Below are positions 1-5,771 of a stretch of DNA of 10,541 nucleotides, one piece after another. Each line of letters starts with the position of its first letter. The first letter of the stretch is position 1. The notes below the pieces were generated by a model, which saw only the letters and a program-made list of their open reading frames with translations, did no database searches and was not told the origin of the DNA. The stretch is taken from the NCBI GenBank assembly GCA_002346525.1, contig DDZY01000164.1, positions 1 to 10,541 of the forward strand, given 5' to 3'. The position numbers and the translations under genes are program-made. The DNA is from Proteobacteria bacterium UBA2996. GTDB taxonomy: Bacteria > Pseudomonadota > Gammaproteobacteria > Arenicellales > UBA868.

Positions 1-348
1 AAATGCGATCACAAGCACTAACTGAGGGCTCAGATTCCCAGTGAGAATCACCAGAAGAACGAGAAACGAAAGCGCTAGATAGAGCGCTCGTAAAGTACGC
101 ATCAATCTCAATTGACCGATACGATCCGCAACGACCCCCAGCATGGGCGATAAGAGCGTGCCGAGAAACAACAACGCCCCGAACATCGTGAGCAGTACTA
201 CGGAATCGGTCTCGACTAGGATATACCAACTCAGGACAAGGATTTCCATTCCCAATGCCCATGACGTGACTAGATCGGAGATCCATTGAAATCGGTAGTT
301 ACGGATCCGGAAAGGCTCGACGATCGTGGAACCCCGTAGCGGACTCAA
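1..348 (-). CDS. MFS transporter, N-terminal part (runs off left edge)
   Basis: Translating the minus strand from 348 down to base 1 gives 116 uninterrupted codons of a hydrophobic protein. Hydrophobic stretches lie at about residues 26-45, 50-73 and 86-103. The loop between the second and third reads GVVADRIGQLRLMR (residues 71-84), the classic MFS motif A (GxxxDRxGRR type). The soluble start (PFRIRNYRFQW) followed by an early first helix resembles the MFS_3/EntS-like drug or siderophore exporter group. The start is probably TTG at 348: an AGGAG lies upstream at good spacing, an in-frame TAG sits five codons before it, and the first in-frame ATG would remove the first helix. It follows the hydrolase stop by 26 nt on the same strand, so the two are probably co-transcribed. 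Substrate cannot be inferred, and the C-terminal two thirds are outside the window. Confidence 0.8.
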   Translation of the reverse strand, partial: MSPLRGSTIVEPFRIRNYRFQWISDLVTSWALGMEILVLSWYILVETDSVVLLTMFGALLFLGTLLSPMLGVVADRIGQLRLMRTLRALYLALSFLVLLVILTGNLSPQLVLVIAF

Positions 349-374
349 TTTGCGCCGCTCCTACCTCTGAACGG

Positions 375-1133
375 CTAAAACTGCCGTGCCCAGTCGGCTA
401 CGGCACTGATGAGTTCGTCATCCATTCCGTCAAAAAAATGATTTGCACCCTCGATCACCTGTTGGGAATAACGCACGTTATGGGCGGAACTGGCTTTTCG
501 CGCATCAGTGGTCTGAAGGACACCGGGAAGGTCGCCATCGCCATAAAGATCGAGCACTGGTATGGTGATATGCTTCAAGGACTCTGCACTGTTCACGTGG
601 CTGTCCTTTTGTGTGGCTCCCATACCGATGGCAATCAGTCCTTTGATGTCACTGGGATGCCGGGAAAGATAGTAACTGGCCATCGTGGCGCCCTGACTGT
701 GAGCCGCAATCAACATGGTCTGGATGCCTTTTTCCTTCAGGAACGACTCGGCGGCGCGCAGGCGCGACGGCACCTCCGGATAGAGTGCGACATATTCTTC
801 GTACTCGGCCTCGTTATGCAAAATCGGCATCTGAAGCGCAAGGGTATTCCAGCCATGCCCCGCCATCTCGACCCGAATAGGCTGCACCACCTGCTGCCAG
901 TTCGGATGGATGCCCGTGCCATGTACGACAATTAAGCCCTTGTCTGAGCCCTCTTGAGCTTCCGTATAGATCGCGAAAACATTCCGACCCTCGACCACAA
1001 GATCAACCGATTCGCCATCCATAATCGAATCTTCCACCTGCTCACGCCAGCGCTCTTCTTTTTCCAAATCCGACGCCGACAAAGGCGCCGTGAGCGCCAG
1101 CAGTGCAATCCAGACAATCGGCTTTGAGATCAT
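375..1133 (-). CDS. Secreted alpha/beta hydrolase, DUF3530-like
   Basis: A 252-residue protein counted from ATG 1133. Residues 1-21 form a Sec signal peptide (positive start, hydrophobic core WIALLALTAPL, cleavage near LSAS/DLE) with no lipobox Cys, so a periplasmic location is expected. The alpha/beta hydrolase fold is visible. LIVVHGTG (about 67-74) supplies the oxyanion-hole strand, AAHSQGA holds the nucleophile Ser146, DLYGDGD holds the acid (Asp199 or Asp201), and ANHFFDG holds His232. The pattern HGTGxHPNW...LALQMPI is typical of DUF3530 proteins, whose substrates are mostly unknown. An in-frame TTG at 1175 would add 14 residues (RRRV start) and has a TTGGAG about 10 nt upstream. I prefer ATG 1133 because the signal peptide then begins normally and because 1175 lies almost on the predicted transcription start. 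It precedes the MFS gene by 26 nt, suggesting an operon. The reaction is unknown beyond ester or amide hydrolysis. Confidence 0.82.
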   Translation of the reverse strand: MISKPIVWIALLALTAPLSASDLEKEERWREQVEDSIMDGESVDLVVEGRNVFAIYTEAQEGSDKGLIVVHGTGIHPNWQQVVQPIRVEMAGHGWNTLALQMPILHNEAEYEEYVALYPEVPSRLRAAESFLKEKGIQTMLIAAHSQGATMASYYLSRHPSDIKGLIAIGMGATQKDSHVNSAESLKHITIPVLDLYGDGDLPGVLQTTDARKASSAHNVRYSQQVIEGANHFFDGMDDELISAVADWARQF

Positions 1134-1191
1134 GACTTTGCGCCCCGACGGTGTTGGCGACACCCGTCGCCGCAAGAGGTAAGTACTCCAA

Positions 1192-1225
1192 ATTATAGGT
1201 ATTTAAGTGGTCTCGGTGTCGCCAA
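1192..1225 (-). promoter_or_regulatory. Candidate sigma70 promoter for hydrolase-MFS operon
   Basis: On the minus strand a perfect TATAAT lies at 1197-1192. Possible -35 boxes are poor: GCGACA at 1222-1217 with a 19-nt spacer, or TTGGCG slightly further upstream with about 22 nt. Transcription would start near 1185, leaving a leader of about 50 nt before ATG 1133. The -10 match is strong and the -35 weak, so it may need an activator. Confidence 0.4.
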
Positions 1226-1233
1226 GCACCCTA

Positions 1234-1263
1234 TTGAAAGGCACCGGTACCCCTTCCTATAAT
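1234..1263 (+). promoter_or_regulatory. Strong sigma70 promoter driving the creatinase gene
   Basis: TTGAAA at 1234-1239 and a perfect TATAAT at 1258-1263 are separated by 18 nt and followed by the GC-rich discriminator GCCCCTC. This layout (near-consensus boxes, GC-rich discriminator) resembles growth-rate-controlled rRNA and tRNA promoters. The start of transcription should be near 1270, giving a leader of about 140 nt. It is divergent from the hydrolase promoter, whose -10 box lies only about 40 nt away. Confidence 0.68.
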
Positions 1264-1270
1264 GCCCCTC

Positions 1271-1392
1271 GTTCGCGATGGCGTCGCGGACGTTCGCACT
1301 TGGCACTGTGTTCCGGATTCTCCGCGCACAGTATTGAGTCATCCTGTACGCCCGGATGCATTCCCGGGTAAAGGTATTCAACATCGCCCGGG
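1271..1392 (+). other. Structured 5' leader of creatinase mRNA (candidate cis-regulatory RNA)
   Basis: Three stem-forming elements can be read. (1) GTTCGCGA 1271-1278 pairs with TCGCGGAC 1284-1291 around a 5-nt loop: 8 pairs, one G-U, right at the expected 5' end. (2) ACTGTG 1305-1310 pairs with CACAGT 1327-1332, enclosing CGGA 1314-1317 paired with TCCG 1321-1324. (3) CCCGGG 1363-1368 can pair either with CCCGG at about 1351-1355 or with CCCGGG 1387-1392, which ends 6 nt before the ribosome binding site. The last pair are mutually exclusive, as in attenuators or riboswitches. I do not recognise a known riboswitch class, and no intrinsic terminator run of T is present. The pairings were found by eye and have not been folded computationally. 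Confidence 0.35.
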
Positions 1393-1398
1393 CAACAC

Positions 1399-1405
1399 GA
1401 GGTGA
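1399..1405 (+). promoter_or_regulatory. Ribosome binding site fixing the creatinase start
   Basis: GAGGTGA lies 5 nt before ATG 1411. The upstream in-frame GTG at 1402 is itself part of this Shine-Dalgarno sequence, so ATG 1411 is the start. Confidence 0.8.
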
Positions 1406-1410
1406 TCAAG

Positions 1411-2631
1411 ATGAATACCGTTTCCCAAAGACCCGAGTTTTTTGAACTTCATAATGGTTCAAAAAGTCCGCTTCCGTTTTCTGCTGTTGAATACGAAAGG
1501 CGACTTGCCGCACTCAGGCAACTGATAGCAGACAGAGGACTTCGTGCCGTCCTGCTGACCTCAATGCACAACGTCGCCTACTACTCGGGATTTTTGTATT
1601 GTAGCTTTGGCCGTCCTTACGCGTGCATTGTCACCGAAACCGGCTGTACGACGATCTCTGCGAACATCGATCTCGGACAACCCTGGCGGCGCAGTTATGG
1701 TGACAACCTGATCTATACCGACTGGAAACGGGACAATTACTGGCGCGCAGTAAACCATGTGTTACCCGCGACCGACCTCGTCGGTATTGAAGGTGATCAC
1801 CTTACCCTGGCTGCCCGGCAGAAGATGGAGTCGCTCAATAGCAGTCTTCAAGCTGAAGACATCAGCAACGACATCATGGCTCTGCGAATGATTAAATCTG
1901 CAGAAGAAATTACACTGATTAAAGGCGGTGCGAGGATTGCCGATATCGGTGGCGCCGCAGTGCGGGACGCGATTCATGCGGGTGCAAGAGAAATTGATGT
2001 CGCCATGGCGGGGCGGGATGCAATGGAACTCGCTATTGCCAGAGACTATCCCGACAGTGAAATCCGCAACACCTGGGTGTGGTTTCAGTCCGGCATCAAC
2101 ACGGACGGTGCTCATAATCCGGTGACGACTCGACAGTTGGCACCGGGCGATATCCTGAGTCTCAATACCTTTCCCATGATATCCGGGTACTACACAGCAC
2201 TTGAGCGCACCCTGTTTCTCGAGCAAGTCGATCCGGCATCGCTGCAAATCTGGCAAGCCAATGTCGAGGCACATGAACTTGGCCTATCGCTCATCAAGCC
2301 TGGCGCCCGATGCTCTGACATCTGTGCTGAGATCAATGCACATTTCGCCGCACTCGATCTTTTGCAGTACCGCACATTTGGATACGGACACTCTTTCGGC
2401 GTGCTGTCACATTACTACGGACGCGAAGCGGGGCTGGAACTGCGCGAGGATATCAACACCGTTCTTGAACCGAATATGGTGGTCTCGATGGAACCCATGC
2501 TGACTATTCCGGAAGGACAGCCTGGCGCGGGCGGTTACCGGGAGCACGATATTCTGGTGCTAACGGAAAACGGTTCAGAAAATATCACCAGATTTCCCTA
2601 CGGACCGGATCATAATGTGATCTCGCGTTAG
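1411..2631 (+). CDS. Creatinase (creatine amidinohydrolase), M24 pita-bread fold
   Basis: A 406-residue protein, matching the usual creatinase length of about 403-410. It should hydrolyse creatine to sarcosine and urea (EC 3.5.3.3) as a cytoplasmic homodimer. It resembles Pseudomonas putida creatinase, as I recall that sequence, over its whole length. Shared stretches include YCSFGRPYA (63-71), NIDLGQPWRR (85-94), MIKSAEE (160-166), FQSGINTDGAHNPVTTR (225-241), FPMISGYYTALERTLF (254-269), YRTFGYGHSFG (320-330) and PGAGGYREHDIL (371-382). The catalytic His corresponds to His235 here (His232 in P. putida), with substrate-binding glutamates at Glu265 and Glu361. The N-terminal domain covers about 1-160 and the catalytic pita-bread domain about 161-406. 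As in creatinase, the metal ligands of M24 aminopeptidases are not retained as a set. It has its own strong promoter and leader, and converges on the TMADH-family gene 13 nt away. Sarcosine is an N-methyl amine, so a functional tie to the flavoproteins is possible. A related guanidino substrate cannot be ruled out. Confidence 0.92.
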   Translation: MNTVSQRPEFFELHNGSKSPLPFSAVEYERRLAALRQLIADRGLRAVLLTSMHNVAYYSGFLYCSFGRPYACIVTETGCTTISANIDLGQPWRRSYGDNLIYTDWKRDNYWRAVNHVLPATDLVGIEGDHLTLAARQKMESLNSSLQAEDISNDIMALRMIKSAEEITLIKGGARIADIGGAAVRDAIHAGAREIDVAMAGRDAMELAIARDYPDSEIRNTWVWFQSGINTDGAHNPVTTRQLAPGDILSLNTFPMISGYYTALERTLFLEQVDPASLQIWQANVEAHELGLSLIKPGARCSDICAEINAHFAALDLLQYRTFGYGHSFGVLSHYYGREAGLELREDINTVLEPNMVVSMEPMLTIPEGQPGAGGYREHDILVLTENGSENITRFPYGPDHNVISR

Positions 2632-2634
2632 GAA

Positions 2635-2664
2635 GGCAGTCGGGCTATTCGTATCGCGGCTGCC
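2635..2664. terminator. Shared hairpin between convergent creatinase and TMADH-like genes
   Basis: GGCAGTCG (2635-2642) pairs with CGGCTGCC (2657-2664): 8 pairs, one G-U, 14-nt loop, followed by CTCTTT on the plus strand. It covers the 13-nt gap and the last codons of the minus-strand gene. The T-run is poor on both strands, so termination may be partial. Confidence 0.45.
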
Positions 2665-4684
2665 CTCTTTGGCCCGCGTCTGTATCCAGTTCGCGAGCAA
2701 AACGATGCCCCGCATAAACCGCAGCGGCAATGATGGCCGGCGCATCGCAGTCACCGATACGATGGAGGGTCGGCCCGTTCGAAGCCGATGTTTCATTAAA
2801 GCGTTCTCTCAGGGCGTGATACAGCGCGTCGTTGGGTTGTCGAGCTGTAACCAGCACCAGAGCATTGGCACCAAGCGTTTGTTCCTGATCAGTGTAACCG
2901 CTCACAATCCGAACATCCTGTCCATCATATGAAACCAGCTGATAGCCGGTTTGAAGGGTGACACCTAATTCGAGAAGACGTTTTTGCACATAAAAGCGCT
3001 CTGAAGTGTAGTCACACCAGTCCGAGACGACGTCTTCGGGCGTAACCAGGGTAACTGCTTGATCGGCGAGACTGATTTTCTCTGCGACCAATCCCCCCAT
3101 ATAAAAACTGTCGTCGTCATAGACCACCACCGGGCCTGACGGGAGTCGCTCCGCCATGATGTCATCGGGCGTGAGGATGTTTGCTGCGGGATTGAGTGCA
3201 TCCATAGAATAAGGATGAGACCGACCAAACCCATCCGCCCGCCAACACGCACCTGTTGCGATGACGACATGATTAGCGCCTGTTGCGAGCACGTCATCGG
3301 CGCCGAGTTCACTCTCACGAAAGACCTGCACGTTAGTCATCTTTTGAATCTGCTGCTGTCGGTAGTCACGAACCCGAATCCATTCGCCCAGACCGGGTAA
3401 CACGGCTTCTCGCGCGACCCGCCCCCCGAGTTCACGCGTTGCCTCTGCCAGCATGACCTGGTAGCCGCGTTTCCCCAGCATACGGGCTGCCTCCATGCCC
3501 GCAGGGCCCGCACCCACTATCAGAACCTCAGCATCCGAACCCCGGTTGGCAACGACTTCGGGGTGCCAGTTGCGCCGATACTCTTCTCCCATCGTCGGGT
3601 TTTGGGTACAGCGGATCGGTGTGCCCAGTCCGTCTCCGGTGTAACAGATATTGCAGCCGATACATTCGCGAATGTCCTCAGCACGCCCTTCGCGGATTTT
3701 GTTGGGTAGAAATGGATCCGCGATTGAGGGGCGCGCTGCACCGATGAAGTCCACGATGCCCCGCCGCACCTGAGATACCATGGTATCGGGCGACGTGAAC
3801 CGGCCAACCGTCACCACCGGCTTAGTCGTTACGGACTTCACGAAAGACATGTATTCCTCAAGTGATCCTTCCTTGAAGAAACGTGAGACACCCATCTCCT
3901 GGTAATAATTGTTGATGTTGATGTCCCACAGATCGGGAAGCTCGGCCAACATCTCAAGGCGATCACGGCGCTCCGCTGTCAGTTCCGCCGCCTCACCATC
4001 ATCACCGCCGACTGAGTAGCGTACGGCAACAGCACAGCGGTCTCCCACGGCTTCCTTGGTGTCTTCAATGAGTTCTCGAAGCAGTCTGGTCCGGTTCTCG
4101 AGGGACCCGCCATACTCATCGGCCCGAGTATTGGTCTGGGCCGACAGGAAGTGAGACAACAGGTAGCCGTGGGTGGCATACACGTACACAATATCGAAGT
4201 CTGCTTGCTTTGCCCGAAGCGCTGCTTCGCGGTGCCAACGCCGGAACTCGCGGATATCTGACTTGTCCATTGATCTTGGCTGATACGGATGACCCGCAAG
4301 ATTCGGAATACTGGCAACATCAACGGCAATCTCACGGGTGTAATGATTCGCTGATCGAGCGCCGCCAAACCAAAGCTCCACCCCTGCCAGGGCGCCATGG
4401 TCATGTACCGCCTGAGTCATCAGTGCCTGATCTTTGATGTGATCTTCGTGCCACAAAGCGGCATTCGGATGGGGCAAATCATCGGAAGCGGGATGAATCG
4501 AACACCATTCGGTGCAGACCACCCCCCAACCCCCCTCGGCTTTCATGCCCCTCAGCGCCGCGGCCATTTTGGGCCGCAGCCAGCCCAGCCCGGTACAGTG
4601 GGGCACCTGATAGAAGCGGTTCTTGGCCGCCACCGGGCCGATACGAACCGGCTCGAACAAGACATCATGCTGGGGGTTACGCAT
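2645..4684 (-). CDS. TMADH-family FMN/4Fe-4S/FAD amine dehydrogenase or N-demethylase
   Basis: A 679-residue protein whose first residues (RNPQHDVLFEPVRIGP) align from the N-terminus with trimethylamine dehydrogenase (about 729 aa). Residues 1-335 are an Old-Yellow-Enzyme-like TIM barrel. RFYQVPHC places Cys30 exactly where TMADH binds FMN covalently, and Tyr169 and His172 (VYVYATHGY) match its active-site pair. C341-x2-C344-x2-C347-x11-C359 binds a 4Fe-4S cluster. VLIVGAGPAGMEAAR (387-401) begins the FAD/ADP-binding domain, followed by a second dinucleotide-like domain. TMADH-family enzymes oxidise an amine and pass electrons through the cluster to ETF. The substrate-cage positions differ from TMADH: Trp60 for Tyr60, Tyr260 for Trp264, no Trp at the 355 site, and Glu263 for Asp267. 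Trimethylamine is therefore unlikely to be the substrate; dimethylamine, N-methyl amino acids or another amine are possible. ATG 4684 is chosen by family alignment; it overlaps the upstream oxygenase by ATGCGTAA, implying translational coupling. A longer reading from 4786 only overprints the oxygenase. Confidence 0.88.
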   Translation of the reverse strand: MRNPQHDVLFEPVRIGPVAAKNRFYQVPHCTGLGWLRPKMAAALRGMKAEGGWGVVCTEWCSIHPASDDLPHPNAALWHEDHIKDQALMTQAVHDHGALAGVELWFGGARSANHYTREIAVDVASIPNLAGHPYQPRSMDKSDIREFRRWHREAALRAKQADFDIVYVYATHGYLLSHFLSAQTNTRADEYGGSLENRTRLLRELIEDTKEAVGDRCAVAVRYSVGGDDGEAAELTAERRDRLEMLAELPDLWDININNYYQEMGVSRFFKEGSLEEYMSFVKSVTTKPVVTVGRFTSPDTMVSQVRRGIVDFIGAARPSIADPFLPNKIREGRAEDIRECIGCNICYTGDGLGTPIRCTQNPTMGEEYRRNWHPEVVANRGSDAEVLIVGAGPAGMEAARMLGKRGYQVMLAEATRELGGRVAREAVLPGLGEWIRVRDYRQQQIQKMTNVQVFRESELGADDVLATGANHVVIATGACWRADGFGRSHPYSMDALNPAANILTPDDIMAERLPSGPVVVYDDDSFYMGGLVAEKISLADQAVTLVTPEDVVSDWCDYTSERFYVQKRLLELGVTLQTGYQLVSYDGQDVRIVSGYTDQEQTLGANALVLVTARQPNDALYHALRERFNETSASNGPTLHRIGDCDAPAIIAAAVYAGHRFARELDTDAGQRGQPRYE

Positions 4685-5669
4685 AGGCGTAGGTCCTTTT
4701 GATTGCCGCCATGAGATAGTCTCCAGCCAGCACAGGGGGATAGCGGGCCGGCTTATCCACGCTACAGCAGGAGTCGATACATTCAATCAGTGCGTGATAG
4801 TGCGTGTTTCCAAAACACGCGAGAGAAACTCTCTCGCGACCGGAGACATTAATCACTCTATGCGGCGTTGCCCGAAAACGGTCATTGGTCCAATGCTGCA
4901 TCAGCTCTCCGATGTTGATTACCAAGGTCTCGGGTACCGGCTCAACAGCCTGCCACTCTCCAGATAAGGACTGGATCTGCAGCCCCTTTACGCCGTCCTG
5001 CCAGAGCATCGCGAATGCCTCATAATCATTGTGGGCGCCGATACCGCTGGGCTCCGATACGCCGTCTTCCGGAACCGGCGCGTAGTAATTGACATTCATG
5101 ACGCTTGCGGGCTTTTCCAATAATGGCGCGAAGAACTCTTCTGTCTGTCCAAGGCCCACGGCAAACATGCGAAATATGATGTTCGAAAGTACCTGGAAAT
5201 GGTCATACGCACACGACAAGGCTTCCTTAAATGCTGGCATTTCCTCCGGCCACACGTTAGGCCCGTACAACGTGATGCCCGCCTGGTAATCCGGATCATC
5301 TTCGGGCAGATCCACTGCCACCTTGTACGCCTCCCGAATGTCGCCGCCTTTAGAGACATCAGGATAAACATCGTGATGCCCGACATAGCCCCGGTGATGT
5401 GGAAACTGCGAGATATGCACTTTCGCCTTATATTCGGACGGCATCCGGAAGAAATCCAGTGCTGCCCTCTTGGCGTTTTCAAAGACCTGCTCTTCGATTC
5501 CATGACCGCTGACATAAAAAAATCCTGCGCTCTCGCAGGCATCAACCACGGCTTGAGAGATCTGCTGCTTTGTTGCAGCGCTCCCCTCCTTGAACGCTTT
5601 AATGTCGATAACCGGTAGCGAAGCGATTTCCACTGGAATACCCAGGTGCTGGCCCCTAACAGAACCCAT
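4677..5669 (-). CDS. Isopenicillin-N-synthase-like Fe(II)/2-oxoglutarate oxygenase
   Basis: A 330-residue protein from ATG 5669. Residues about 18-120 are the DIOX_N region (LPVIDIKAF..., ESAGFFYVSGHGI). The double-stranded beta-helix core follows with the full iron triad: His213-x-Asp215 in GIGAHNDYEAF, and His270 in ATPHRVIN. Arg280-x-Ser282 (RERVSLACF) is the usual 2-oxoglutarate carboxylate clamp. The tail, KPARYPPVLAGDYL, is typical of bacterial IPNS-family oxygenases of unassigned substrate, which hydroxylate or oxidatively demethylate small molecules. The start is uncertain: the Shine-Dalgarno before 5669 is weak, a TTG at 5705 would add 12 residues without family similarity, and a GTG at 5633 would remove 12. 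The stop overlaps the start of the TMADH-like gene, so the two are very likely one operon and may act on one compound in sequence. Real isopenicillin N synthase is unlikely, because no beta-lactam genes are nearby. Confidence 0.82.
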   Translation of the reverse strand: MGSVRGQHLGIPVEIASLPVIDIKAFKEGSAATKQQISQAVVDACESAGFFYVSGHGIEEQVFENAKRAALDFFRMPSEYKAKVHISQFPHHRGYVGHHDVYPDVSKGGDIREAYKVAVDLPEDDPDYQAGITLYGPNVWPEEMPAFKEALSCAYDHFQVLSNIIFRMFAVGLGQTEEFFAPLLEKPASVMNVNYYAPVPEDGVSEPSGIGAHNDYEAFAMLWQDGVKGLQIQSLSGEWQAVEPVPETLVINIGELMQHWTNDRFRATPHRVINVSGRERVSLACFGNTHYHALIECIDSCCSVDKPARYPPVLAGDYLMAAIKRTYAYA

Positions 5670-5683
5670 CTTAAGCAGAAGCC

Positions 5684-5724
5684 GATTTACAAGGCAACCA
5701 CACAAATTTTCTGATTTACGGCAA
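5684..5724. repeat. Direct repeat GATTTAC/GGCAA in the divergent control region
   Basis: GATTTAC-aa-GGCAA at 5684-5697 is repeated as GATTTAC-GGCAA at 5713-5724, offset 29 nt (nearly three helical turns). It lies just upstream of the oxygenase start and before the amine oxidase, a natural place for paired operator sites. No regulator gene is in the window to pair it with. A chance repeat is possible. Confidence 0.35.
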
Positions 5725-5725
5725 G

Positions 5726-5747
5726 GATGGGAGTATCCTCACCCATC
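5726..5747. promoter_or_regulatory. Imperfect 22-bp palindrome upstream of amine oxidase
   Basis: GATGGG (5726-5731) and CCCATC (5742-5747) are perfect inverted arms around a 10-nt centre with one further matched pair. It sits next to the direct repeat and about 25 nt before the preferred amine oxidase start. It may be an operator or a leader hairpin. No convincing sigma70 boxes were found for either divergent gene; TATCCT at 5734-5739 is the best plus-strand -10 and lacks a clear -35. Confidence 0.3.
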
Positions 5748-5771
5748 TCGCTGACTCCGTATCCGCATTCA

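Noticed and set aside
438..935. 165-codon plus-strand open frame opposite the DUF3530 hydrolase
   Set aside because: Antisense to a gene with signal peptide and catalytic triad; no recognisable domain and no ribosome binding site.
1193..1384. 63-codon minus-strand open frame in the divergent promoter region
   Set aside because: It runs through the creatinase promoter and leader hairpins, and its sequence has no domain features; the region is better explained as regulatory.
1258..1400. tRNA or small stable RNA behind the tRNA-like promoter
   Set aside because: No cloverleaf, T-loop GTTCGAATC-type segment or terminator was found; the transcript leads straight into a good ribosome binding site and creatinase.
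1762..2274. 170-codon minus-strand open frame inside creatinase
   Set aside because: Shadow of the creatinase reading frame, which is conserved along its whole length.
4685..4786. 34-residue N-terminal extension of the TMADH-like protein
   Set aside because: The family protein aligns from RNPQHD; the extension merely overprints the oxygenase C-terminus in another frame.
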